DNA of 51,405 nt. It comes from an uncultured Saprospiraceae bacterium (GTDB taxonomy: Bacteria > Bacteroidota > Bacteroidia > Chitinophagales > Saprospiraceae). Location of the stretch: assembly GCA_937921595.1 (NCBI GenBank), contig CAKZTD010000178.1, positions 1-51,405 of the forward strand. Direction: 5' to 3'. Below are positions 24,865 to 32,658 of the stretch, in pieces (position 1 is the stretch's first letter; each line of letters opens with the position of its first letter). The notes beneath the pieces were generated by a model. It saw nothing but the letters and a program-made list of their open reading frames with translations. It had not been told where the DNA came from and searched no databases. The position numbers were made by a program, and so were the translations under genes.

Positions 24865-25635
24865 TTAATTCTTGATACCAGGTTTACTTCCTTTTATCTG
24901 ATTGATATAAGGCTCATAATAACGAAGACCTGTTGCTAACATTTTGCCAACACCATCTGCGGTTACCGTAGCTCCAGAAATTCCATCTACTGCATGAATA
25001 TCTCCTCTTTCTGCACCACCTTTTACAACGGCTACTGAAGTATATTGGCCTTTATCATTATAGATTTTCTTTCCTTTGAATTGTTTTGGAAAAGCAGGAT
25101 TGTCTTTAATTTCAGCACCAAGACCTGGTGTCTCCCCTTTATGATCAAAAGAAACTCCTGCGATCGTAGATAAATCTTCTTCCAAAGCTATATTACCCCA
25201 AATCTCATCCCAAAGTCCATTTCCACGAACACTGAAAATGTAGAATTTACCTTTATCTGTATTATAAACATAGACAGGTAGGATACGATCAGCTTCATCT
25301 TTCTTTTTCTCTTTTGCCATATCAATATTCTCAGGTTTTCCACCTTTATAACCTGAGCTGATAATCCCTTGTGCATCTAACTGTTCGCCAGACATATTTA
25401 AAGCGATTTGCTCTACTTTATTTTCAAAGATATCTACTATCTGCTCATCAGTCAAATCCTTGTGCACAACACCTTCACCTAAATGATCAGCAACAGCAGA
25501 AAGGATAGCTTTTTTATTAAAAACAGCTTCATTCTTAGCTGATATATCTTTCAAACCAAGAAACATCACTGTCAAAAGCACCGCAACAATGGTGGTCATG
25601 ATCAGCACGAAACGAACAACATAACTTGTACTCAC
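24865..25635 (-). CDS. nqrC: Na+-NQR subunit C (covalent FMN)
   Basis: In this 256-residue subunit one TM helix at the N-terminus (VVRFVLIMTTIVAVLLTVMF) is followed by a periplasmic FMN-binding domain. The flavinylation motif is DGISGATVTADGV, with Thr223 the covalent FMN-phosphate attachment site. GETPGLGAEIKD and NQIKG are further family landmarks. The start codon is GTG (25633-25635). The frame is closed by a stop shortly upstream, and the next internal ATG would remove half of the TM helix. It requires an ApbE-type FMN transferase, not present in this window. Confidence 0.96.
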   Translation of the reverse strand: MSTSYVVRFVLIMTTIVAVLLTVMFLGLKDISAKNEAVFNKKAILSAVADHLGEGVVHKDLTDEQIVDIFENKVEQIALNMSGEQLDAQGIISSGYKGGKPENIDMAKEKKKDEADRILPVYVYNTDKGKFYIFSVRGNGLWDEIWGNIALEEDLSTIAGVSFDHKGETPGLGAEIKDNPAFPKQFKGKKIYNDKGQYTSVAVVKGGAERGDIHAVDGISGATVTADGVGKMLATGLRYYEPYINQIKGSKPGIKN

Positions 25636-25759
25636 AACTATATTTTTTATTTAAACTTATTTTCGCTTTTAAATTAAAATCGAAAACTATAGTTTAAGAC
25701 GAATAAAAATTATTTACTAATAAGGTATTACTACTTAACACCTAAATTAAACCTATTGT

Positions 25760-27052
25760 TTAAGCCGCTGTTTCTACCGCTTTTCCACTACGTTTAGCTC
25801 TTCTAGCCATATTTCCTTCGATCACATAATGATCGATAAGTGGTGCGAAAACGTTCATGAATAAGATCGCAAGCATCCAACCTTCAGGATATGCAGGATT
25901 CAATACTCGAATGATCAAACCAACCATTCCTATTAAAAATCCATACATCCATTTTCCTCGGTTTGTCGAGGCAGCCGTTACTGGATCGGTAGCCATGAAA
26001 GCCATAGCAAAAAAGAAACTTCCAATATAAAACTGATAATACCAAGGCACTAACATAAATTCAGTCGCTCCCCAGGCATTTAAAATTAATCCCATTGTTG
26101 CACATCCTAAAATCATGCTAATCATGATTCTCCAACTTGCAATTCCAGTCAATAATAAGAATGCAGCTCCTACTAAAATTGCAGGTTTACAAGTCTCACC
26201 AACAGAACCAGGAATTGCTCCCCACCACATTTGTGAAGTAGAATAAACATTGGTTACATCTTCCCAGCTACCTTTAGCAGCAATACCCATCGGAGTTGCT
26301 CCGGTGTATCCATCAACTACGGCAGCTCCTTGCTGGAAGGTATCAAGCCCCATCCAATCAAATAGGCCGTTGAAGAATCCGGTATGCCACCAACTATAAT
26401 CAGCGATTGATCCTGCTGCAGCTTTTACCGTTCCGAACTCATCGATAAAAGTAGAAGCCCATACTTGATCACCAGAAATAGTGGTCGGATAAGCAAAGAA
26501 GACAAATACACGAGCCAATAAAGCTACGTTTAGTATATTCATTCCTGTTCCACCAAAAGCCTCTTTTCCAATCCATACTGCAAAAGCAACAGCCATTGCC
26601 AAAATCCAAATTGGAATATCTGGAGGCATAATTAATGGAATCAATGCTCCAGATACCAGAAACCCTTCTTCTATGGCATGCCCTTTTTTGGCCGCAAACC
26701 AGAACTCGATTCCTAGACCGACTACATGTGTTACTATAAATATTGGAAGGATCTGAATCAATCCATAAGCTAATTTCAGGTGAATTGCTTCAACAAAACC
26801 AGTGTGCATACCTAATGCTACAAAGTGTTGATGTCCAATATTATAAGTACCAAAAATATAACACAACTGCATTGCAATCACCACGTGAACCATTGTTCTC
26901 TTCAAGTCCATACCATCACGGATGTGGACACCACCTTTAGTTGTTGTGTTAGGAGAAAAAGCAAAAGTGAAAAAACCATCAAACAACGTGTGCAAGAATG
27001 GTGATTTCTTTTTATCAGGTTCAATCTTTTTTAGAAAGTTTAAAAGCCCCAT
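25760..27052 (-). CDS. nqrB: Na+-NQR subunit B (covalent FMN, membrane)
   Basis: A 430-residue polytopic subunit homologous to RnfD. It carries the second covalent FMN at Thr253 in DGYTGATPMG, plus riboflavin and the quinone-proximal region in known enzymes. About ten TM helices are visible, with landmarks PNTTTKGGVHIRDGMDLKR, EAFGGTGMNILNVALLARVF and ATDPVTAASTNRGKW. Slightly longer than the 412-residue Vibrio protein. It lies between nqrA (78 bp, containing a hairpin) and nqrC (124 bp). Confidence 0.97.
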   Translation of the reverse strand: MGLLNFLKKIEPDKKKSPFLHTLFDGFFTFAFSPNTTTKGGVHIRDGMDLKRTMVHVVIAMQLCYIFGTYNIGHQHFVALGMHTGFVEAIHLKLAYGLIQILPIFIVTHVVGLGIEFWFAAKKGHAIEEGFLVSGALIPLIMPPDIPIWILAMAVAFAVWIGKEAFGGTGMNILNVALLARVFVFFAYPTTISGDQVWASTFIDEFGTVKAAAGSIADYSWWHTGFFNGLFDWMGLDTFQQGAAVVDGYTGATPMGIAAKGSWEDVTNVYSTSQMWWGAIPGSVGETCKPAILVGAAFLLLTGIASWRIMISMILGCATMGLILNAWGATEFMLVPWYYQFYIGSFFFAMAFMATDPVTAASTNRGKWMYGFLIGMVGLIIRVLNPAYPEGWMLAILFMNVFAPLIDHYVIEGNMARRAKRSGKAVETAA

Positions 27053-27081
27053 TTTAATATTTAAAATTAGAAATGAAGAAT

Positions 27082-27117
27082 TAGTAATTAGGAATAATTT
27101 TCTATTCCTAATTACTA
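27082..27117. repeat. Perfect 15-bp inverted repeat between nqrA and nqrB
   Basis: TAGTAATTAGGAATA (27082-27096) and TATTCCTAATTACTA (27103-27117) flank a 6-base loop in the 78-bp gap. With no T-run it is not a clear terminator. It could protect the 3' end of nqrA mRNA or block read-through partly, tuning subunit ratios (inference). Confidence 0.6.
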
Positions 27118-27130
27118 GTCCCTAATTATT

Positions 27131-28771
27131 TTATCCTTGATCCAACATTGCATCCAATCCTTCTCTAAGGATAGATTGAAGTGGTTGTTTCGATGTACAA
27201 ACAAATTCACAAAGCGCAACATCTTCTTCGCTAAGTTCATAGATACCTAAGCCTTCCATACGCTCAAAGTCATTGACGATGATCGCTTTCATTAAGTGCT
27301 GAGGGAAAATATCCATTGGCAATACTTTTTCATATTGGCCAGTCACCACGAAAGCTCGTTGTTCACCATGAGTATTAGTATCCGGTGTGAATTTATAATC
27401 TTTAAAAAGGAAATTAGGGAATGTTTTAGAAACACTAGGACGAGGAGCTATAGGTAGCAACCAACCAAACATTTCATAATAATCTCCTTCTTTGATTGCT
27501 GTAATTTGATCATCAAAGTAATTAAGGAAGCCTTCAGCAGGCACGTGTTTTCCAGAAAGCACATCACCAGAAATCAATCGAGTCGCTTCTCCTTCAACAT
27601 TTCCTTTTACTAAATCTCCGATATTTGCACCGATGTACGTTTGCACATATTTTGGATTCGAAACTTCAGCACCTCCGATAGCAACAACACGACTTGCGTC
27701 ATATTTTCCATCATTAAATAAGGTACCAATAGTAATGATATCCTGAACACCGACAACCCATGCCTTATTATTAGCATCGACTGGAGCCGTGTGGTGAATC
27801 TGTATTCCTACATTTCCACTTGGGTGTGGTCCATTGAACCATCGTCGCTCTACTCCCGTTGCATTGGCAAAGGCAGCAGCAGGAGCTGATTTCCCTCTAG
27901 CATCTAAACCAAGATAAACTTTGTCTCCAGTCAATTTGCCCAACACATCCAAGCCTTTTTGAAAAGCTGCCTCTTTTCCTTCTACCACAAAATTTAAATC
28001 CGGCGCCAATGGTGCAGAATCAAAAGTAGAAACGAAAATATTATTAGGTATCTCCGAAGGGTCAGCTAATAAATCATAAGGTCTTTGGCGGATGAAAGTC
28101 CATACACCACTTTCTAACATATAATTCACCAGATCTTCCCTAGAGCCATTTTCAAGATCAAATTTATCGAATGCACGATACTGCATTTCTTTATCCTTGA
28201 GAATCACTACCTCAGCGATAGAACGCTTAGCGCCTCTTTTGACATCAATCACTTCTCCACTTACCGGAGCCGTGTATTTGATTTCAGGCCGTTTTTTATC
28301 GAAAAATATAACATCCCCAGCTTTAACTGAAGTACCAACTTCAGGAAGCACTTTAGGAATAGGAGACATTCCGATAAAGTTAGGAGGCTGTACAGCAAAG
28401 GTATTTGCTTGCACATCATGATCTACTGATTTTTCTGCCACTCCTTCTAATAGGATATCATGACCTTGTTTCAGATGCGTAATCTGATCTGATCCAAGAT
28501 ACTCCGGAGAGCTTGATCCAAATAGATTTCCAGCTTTTGGAAAAATAGAGAAGTTCTCTCCTGACTTATTCGCTCCTAGCTGCTTTGCTTCAATTCTCAA
28601 TAAGTTATCTGATACTTGTAGAATTACTGCGATTAAAATTAATGCTGCAATTGCAATAAGTCCATAAATAAACAAATTGGAAGAACCTCCATTAGAGGTT
28701 TGAGCCGTAGCTGATAAGGAAGTCGTTAGGAAGAAAATCAGGAACGCGAGTTTAGTAATTCCGTTCTTCAA
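27131..28771 (-). CDS. nqrA: Na+-NQR subunit A with N-terminal signal/TM extension
   Basis: This 546-residue NqrA is about 100 residues longer than usual (about 450). The conserved domain begins near residue 98 (HLKQGHDILLEGVAE) and includes PNFIGMSPIPKVLPEVG, KYTAPVSGEV, GPHPSGNVGIQIHH and the closing CEFVCTSKQPLQSILREG. The extra part consists of a signal-peptide-like start ending ATAQ at ~24, a short Ser/Gly linker and a TM helix (FIYGLIAIAALILIAVILQV). A membrane-tethered NqrA is implied. The start must be the TTG at 28769-28771: no ATG occurs in frame upstream, and the next internal Met lies inside the conserved domain. First gene of the operon. Confidence 0.92.
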   Translation of the reverse strand: MKNGITKLAFLIFFLTTSLSATAQTSNGGSSNLFIYGLIAIAALILIAVILQVSDNLLRIEAKQLGANKSGENFSIFPKAGNLFGSSSPEYLGSDQITHLKQGHDILLEGVAEKSVDHDVQANTFAVQPPNFIGMSPIPKVLPEVGTSVKAGDVIFFDKKRPEIKYTAPVSGEVIDVKRGAKRSIAEVVILKDKEMQYRAFDKFDLENGSREDLVNYMLESGVWTFIRQRPYDLLADPSEIPNNIFVSTFDSAPLAPDLNFVVEGKEAAFQKGLDVLGKLTGDKVYLGLDARGKSAPAAAFANATGVERRWFNGPHPSGNVGIQIHHTAPVDANNKAWVVGVQDIITIGTLFNDGKYDASRVVAIGGAEVSNPKYVQTYIGANIGDLVKGNVEGEATRLISGDVLSGKHVPAEGFLNYFDDQITAIKEGDYYEMFGWLLPIAPRPSVSKTFPNFLFKDYKFTPDTNTHGEQRAFVVTGQYEKVLPMDIFPQHLMKAIIVNDFERMEGLGIYELSEEDVALCEFVCTSKQPLQSILREGLDAMLDQG

Positions 28772-28825
28772 GACACTTGTTTTTTTATTAAAAATAATTA
28801 CCTAATAGGTAGTCAAAAATCGGCA

Positions 28826-28833
28826 CAAAGATA
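28826..28833 (-). promoter_or_regulatory. -7 box of the nqr operon
   Basis: The minus strand reads TATCTTTG, a perfect TAnnTTTG match, followed by TGC. It lies about 55 bp upstream of the TTG start of nqrA. No clear -33 box at 19 bases. Confidence 0.55.
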
Positions 28834-28951
28834 TAAAGCTTTTCAATTAAAATATATACTCAAGAAAGCTTATTTAATGCCCTGGGTTTTATTTAGACTG
28901 CTTCTAAATAAACAAAATGCGGAAGTGATTTTATTTCCTACGGAAAATGTA

Positions 28952-28959
28952 TAACTTTG
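28952..28959 (+). promoter_or_regulatory. -7 box of the TPR-HTH regulator gene
   Basis: TAACTTTG matches TAnnTTTG, with a T-rich -33 region 19 bases upstream. It overlaps a TTG that would otherwise be the longest possible start, which argues for the ATG at 29053. Confidence 0.6.
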
Positions 28960-29052
28960 TTCCTCAATCCGTCTATAACTCTAAGGCTCGCCCGTAACTT
29001 TAACTTACTCCTTGGTGAGTACCTTTTTTCTATAAAACAAATACACTCTTTG

Positions 29053-30690
29053 ATGATCAGAATTGCTTTGATCATACTATTAGGTCTAATCCACGCAGAC
29101 TTCAGTGCTCAAACTCCTGAGATTGATAGTCTCAAACTATTATTGTCTAAGGCCAAATCTAGCGATCAATCGGAACTACTAAATCAGATAGGAATCGTCT
29201 ACTCCAAAAATCAGGAATATGAAAAAGCCTTGGATTTCCATAAAAAGAGCTTGAATTCAACAAACACCAATGAAACAGAATTGGCTGCGCTTAGAGGTAT
29301 TGGTAAAAGTTATATTATCCTAAAAAATGCTGAAAAAGGATTAGAGTATTCATTATTGCTCAAGCATAAAGCCGAATCATACAATAATGCTTCATACCTG
29401 GGCCTTGCTTATACTCAATTGTCTCGGATAAAGGGTGAAATAATGAAGGATCCCAAAAGTGCTGAAGATTTGAATCTAAAAGCGATTGATATTTTTATAA
29501 AATCGGAAAATAAGGCTCATCTTTTCTCTGCATATAATGATTTAGGGATTGTTTATTTTAATCAGAAAAAGCATTTAAAAGCCATTAAAGAGTTTGAAAA
29601 AGCCTTACTAATTGCGAAGGAATTAAAAAGTGATAATAATATAAGGTTAGTCACAAGTAATATGGCTGGGGTATACCTAGAGTTGGAGCAATTCGAGCTT
29701 GCTTATCAATACAACAAAGAAGCGCTAAGTATTTCAAATAATTCGAGTACCGTCCATATGGAAATCTATGACTATTTATTGCTTGCGATGCTTCAGCAGG
29801 AAAATGGACAATTAGACTCTGCCATTATAAATGCTAATTTAGGAAAGCAGTTAGCCATAGAAACCAATAGCTTGGAGAATCTTGTCTGGGCCAATGATCT
29901 ACTTTTTAAAACTCATAAAGAAAAAGGTGATTATAAAAAGGCATCAGAATTGGCTGAAATTTCTTTGTCTTTAAAAGATAGCCTAAATCAAAGTGCGATT
30001 ACAGCTCAACTTTTGGAAAAGGAAGCAGAAATTGCTGGCCTCCTCAAAGATCAAAAAATCAGATCGCTTGAAAAAAATGCAGAACGACAACGTTTTATCC
30101 GTAATGCAATCATTCTTTCAACTATAGCTGCCTTATTCTTCGTTATTGTACTTTATAAACGAAAAAAATTATTGGTTTCTCTTCAAGAAAAAGAATTGAC
30201 GGTTTTGAACTCAATTAAAGATATAGAAAGTAAAGAGAAGGAGATGTTAAAAGAAAAGCTCTCTCATCAGGAACGTGCCTTGGCTACTAAAACTATGCAC
30301 ATTATTCAAAAGAATGAAATACTAAATGAATTGAAAAATAGTATTTCAAACTTAGTTACTGACTCTACAAACCTAAAACCTCAGATTAGTAAACTTAATC
30401 GAACAATCGAAAGCAACATTAATTTTGATGATGACTGGGATAAATTTAAACTTCACTTTGATCAGGTGCATCCACAGTTTTTCGAAACACTCAAACAAAA
30501 ATATCCTACCTTTAATAATAATGACTTCCGATTTTGTTCCTACATCAAAATGGGACTTTCTACTAAGGAGATTGCTCAGCTCATGGGCATCAATGCTACC
30601 AGTATTCAAAAAGCCAGATATCGTCTCAAGAAAAAAATGAATCTGGATAAGGAAACCAATCTTATTGAGTTTATCAATAGTAATATTTAG
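29053..30690 (+). CDS. TPR membrane regulator with LuxR-like C-terminal HTH
   Basis: A 545-residue one-component regulator of a kind common in Bacteroidota. A signal peptide (MIRIALIILLGLIHADFSAQ) leads into about six TPR units in the periplasm (e.g. NQIGIVYSKNQEYEKALDFH, YNDLGIVYFNQKKHLKAI). One TM helix (NAIILSTIAALFFVIVLY) and a cytoplasmic coiled coil follow (EKELTVLNSIKDIESKEKEM). A LuxR/GerE-like HTH closes the protein: NDFRFCSYIKMGLSTKEIAQ, MGINATSIQKARYRLKKKM. The start is the ATG that gives the signal peptide. A longer TTG form would begin inside the promoter. It is divergent from nqrA and could regulate it or itself. Signal unknown. Confidence 0.88.
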   Translation: MIRIALIILLGLIHADFSAQTPEIDSLKLLLSKAKSSDQSELLNQIGIVYSKNQEYEKALDFHKKSLNSTNTNETELAALRGIGKSYIILKNAEKGLEYSLLLKHKAESYNNASYLGLAYTQLSRIKGEIMKDPKSAEDLNLKAIDIFIKSENKAHLFSAYNDLGIVYFNQKKHLKAIKEFEKALLIAKELKSDNNIRLVTSNMAGVYLELEQFELAYQYNKEALSISNNSSTVHMEIYDYLLLAMLQQENGQLDSAIINANLGKQLAIETNSLENLVWANDLLFKTHKEKGDYKKASELAEISLSLKDSLNQSAITAQLLEKEAEIAGLLKDQKIRSLEKNAERQRFIRNAIILSTIAALFFVIVLYKRKKLLVSLQEKELTVLNSIKDIESKEKEMLKEKLSHQERALATKTMHIIQKNEILNELKNSISNLVTDSTNLKPQISKLNRTIESNINFDDDWDKFKLHFDQVHPQFFETLKQKYPTFNNNDFRFCSYIKMGLSTKEIAQLMGINATSIQKARYRLKKKMNLDKETNLIEFINSNI

Positions 30691-30811
30691 AATAAAGAAT
30701 GCCTGAAACCTCCTTAGGCAATACAATTACAAGTTTAGGCATATTACCTACCAGCCTATAAACTTTAATACTTTTTAACAAAGATGTCATAGGTCTGTCC
30801 ATCATTTTTAT

Positions 30812-30842
30812 TTTCAAAAACTTGGATTTACCTACATCTTTG
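30812..30842 (+). promoter_or_regulatory. Promoter of RNA module A
   Basis: TTTC (30812-30815), 19 bases, CATCTTTG (30835-30842) followed by CAT. One base differs from TAnnTTTG. The same TTTC-N19-CATCTTTGCAT arrangement precedes module B. Confidence 0.5.
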
Positions 30843-30869
30843 CATACGACAATAAGAAAGCATAAAATA

Positions 30870-30932
30870 ATGCATCTGTTGATTACTATCCTCTTCTTCT
30901 CTTTCCAAACTATCCAAGAAAACAATAACTAG
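30870..30932 (+). CDS. Possible hydrophobic micropeptide in module A
   Basis: A 20-codon ORF, MHLLITILFFSFQTIQENNN, begins about 20 nt after the predicted transcription start and has a purine-rich AAGAAAG upstream. Its stop codon lies in the 5' arm of the AACTAGAAC hairpin. The hydrophobic core followed by a polar tail recalls small type I toxins or a leader peptide, but no equivalent is found in modules B or C. It may be chance. Confidence 0.25.
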   Translation: MHLLITILFFSFQTIQENNN

Positions 30933-30980
30933 AACGATAAACCTCCGCTCGGTAAGTTCTAGTTCCTAGAGCAACAAGAA

Positions 30981-31046
30981 TAAGGGAGTGATGGAGTCCT
31001 GGTTAGATTATTATTTTTTAATAACAAGACCAGGGCTTTTCCCTTA
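30981..31046 (+). repeat. Long-hairpin family member 1
   Basis: TAAGGGA (30981-30987) pairs with TCCCTTA (31040-31046), and AGTCCTGGT (30995-31003) with ACCAGGGCT (31029-31037), one G-U. The stems are separated by GTGATGG on the 5' side and TT on the 3' side. Preceded by AAGAA. Confidence 0.75.
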
Positions 31047-31240
31047 CTTAACATTACCAATATCTTTTCAACCTCATTAAAACAAAACAGAAGAAGCAAA
31101 CCTTCGCTCCTTTCTTATTCCACTCTCATTACTTAGAACCTGTATTCCCATAGCTAAGGCTATGAAAAGGCAAAAACACTTCTTCAGAACCTTAAATTGA
31201 GTTTTTTCGCCATCGAAAACAAAGCTTGGACAGGTTCTTA

Positions 31241-31312
31241 GAATAAGGGATTGAAGTAAGCCTTGGCAGCTAAATTATATTATTATAAAATTTAGCGTCA
31301 AGGCTTTTTTTT
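31241..31312 (+). terminator. Terminator of module A, related to the long-hairpin family
   Basis: It opens with GAATAAGGGA like the other members, then AAGCCTTG (31258-31265) pairs with CAAGGCTT (31299-31306) and GCTAAATT (31269) with AATTTAGC (31289). It runs into eight T residues. Confidence 0.85.
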
Positions 31313-31528
31313 GAAAAAAATCAGAATTTTTTCACGGCTTAGCGCAGGATCAATGAACAAGGAATTTCGTTTCCATTTCTTCATCTTTACTTTTAATATT
31401 CCAAATATTTTTTTCGGAAAAACAAAAAACGTAAGTATTACACTAAGTCAACTAGGTATAATACTTATTGGAACTAAAAAAAAGTGTTTTTTTAACAATT
31501 TCGTCCTAGCTCTGTCCAAGCTTATTTC

Positions 31529-31559
31529 TTTCATCAGCCTTATTTTGCCCCCATCTTTG
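31529..31559 (+). promoter_or_regulatory. Promoter of RNA module B
   Basis: TTTC (31529-31532), 19 bases, CATCTTTG (31552-31559) then CAT. Same elements and spacing as module A. Confidence 0.5.
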
Positions 31560-31675
31560 CATTCTTTTTAGGGAGAAGGTTAATTAACTATTGATACCTC
31601 CTAAAACAGCTTAAAAAAATAATAGAGATAAAACTCTTACAGGTAGTTTTCCAAAAGAGGAAAACAAAAGAATAA

Positions 31676-31745
31676 AAGGGAGTGATTAAGTACTGGTTAT
31701 TTTATTTGCAATCTATTTTGTGAATAAGATGCCAGACTTCCTCTT
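31676..31745 (+). repeat. Long-hairpin family member 3 (degenerate)
   Basis: AAGGGAGTGATTA is followed by AGTACTGGT. The 3' side (CCAGACT, 31732-31738) pairs only with a bulged A. This is the least well preserved copy. Confidence 0.5.
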
Positions 31746-31803
31746 CCTTCTACAAATAAAAATTGAAGAGACAAATCTTCGCTCAAATGAACAACAGAAG
31801 AAT

Positions 31804-31875
31804 AAGGGAGTGACCGAGTCTTGGTTGTTTTACCTTCTATTAATTTAGCGGATAAGGCACCAAGACTTTTCCCTT
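31804..31875 (+). repeat. Long-hairpin family member 4
   Basis: AAGGGA (31804-31809) pairs with TCCCTT (31870-31875), and AGTCTTGGT (31817-31825) perfectly with ACCAAGACT (31859-31867). The 5' internal loop is GTGACCG, the 3' loop TT. Confidence 0.8.
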
Positions 31876-31959
31876 TTCCTTGAAATACATGATTAACTTT
31901 TAAGAATCATATTCCAAAGTAGTACATATTTGTTTGTTATATTAGATACGGAAATCTAT

Positions 31960-31993
31960 AACCTCAATTACTCTAGGGTAGTTGAGGTTTTTT
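31960..31993 (+). terminator. Terminator of module B
   Basis: AACCTCAA (31960-31967) pairs with TTGAGGTT (31982-31989), followed by a T-run. Confidence 0.8.
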
Positions 31994-32201
31994 CAAAAAC
32001 AAATTAATCGCCTTCTGAAAGGGAATACTAATTCATTTTAGTTGATGAGGAGCTCAAATTTCTCCTTTCTTTATTTTAATCAGCAAGTAGGAATTGTCTA
32101 ATTAGTCGTTTCCATGCTTGATTTATGCTTAAAAGTTAAGCGAAAATCAAGTCATTTTTTAAAAAGAGAAAAAAATATCATATTTTAATTAAAAATAATA
32201 C

Positions 32202-32209
32202 TAACTTTG
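32202..32209 (+). promoter_or_regulatory. -7 box of RNA module C
   Basis: TAACTTTG is a perfect TAnnTTTG match. No good -33 box at 19 bases. It lies at the equivalent relative place to the module A and B promoters. Confidence 0.4.
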
Positions 32210-32503
32210 GAACTCAGTAGAAATATATACGTATTAATGCTGACAACTCCCTTTAGGCCTCTGCGCCACTTTAGCAATTAAAATTATAAGATTTTCAAAC
32301 CAAATGTGTCCTGAGATTTCTCAGAATTTGCATTGGTTGAAAACAAAGTCATTCCCCCATAAGTTTTTAAAGAGAATAATACAAGAGGGCTTCTACCCTT
32401 CTAACTTAAAATTTTTCCGTCCTGTACAAAAAGCCAATCTCCTGCAAAGGGGACTAATTCACTATGCCTATTAGTTTTTTCTTTTTAGAAAGAACTCAAG
32501 AAT

Positions 32504-32573
32504 AAGGGAGTGACCGAGTCTTGGTTGTTTTGTTGACTAATTACTTAGTTGATAAGGCACCAAGACTTTTCCC
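32504..32573 (+). repeat. Long-hairpin family member 5
   Basis: The same stem sequences as member 4 (AGTCTTGGT at 32517 with ACCAAGACT at 32559; AGGGA with TCCCT) and the same GTGACCG/TT internal loop. The apical part differs and forms its own GACTAA/TTAGTT helix. Confidence 0.8.
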
Positions 32574-32658
32574 TCTTTTTCATATTCCCTCAAATAAAGT
32601 CCACAAAAACTACTTTAAAGAGCTAATATTTGTTTGTTATATTAGATACGGGAATCTG

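Larger units (their letters stand above)
30849..31312 (+). ncRNA. Candidate structured RNA, module A
   Basis: A predicted transcript of about 465 nt runs from the promoter at 30812-30842 to the terminator at 31312. Stems seen: AACTAGAAC (30927) with GTTCTAGTT (30956); the long hairpin 30981-31046; and AGAACCTGT (31135) with ACAGGTTCT (31230). The last encloses CATAGC/GCTATG (31149/31159) and GGC-AAAAAC/GTTTTT-GCC (31169/31201). A 20-codon ORF lies near the 5' end. Family unknown. Confidence 0.4.
31566..31993 (+). ncRNA. Candidate structured RNA, module B
   Basis: A predicted transcript of about 430 nt. It contains GTTTTCC-AAAAGA-GGAAAAC (31646-31665), a degenerate long hairpin (31676-31745), a perfect long hairpin (31804-31875), the shared 26-base tag at 31926-31951 and an intrinsic terminator. 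No ORF over a few codons starts with ATG near the 5' end, which supports a non-coding product. Confidence 0.4.

Noticed and set aside
28957-29052. Longer TTG-started form of the TPR-HTH regulator
   Set aside because: The TTG is part of a consensus -7 box, and the extra 32 residues would bury the signal peptide. The ATG at 29053 is better.
31311-31571. 86-codon ORF inside the gene-poor region
   Set aside because: It starts in the module A terminator and crosses the module B promoter, is low-complexity and Phe/Lys/Ile-biased as random AT-rich DNA gives, and has no family features.
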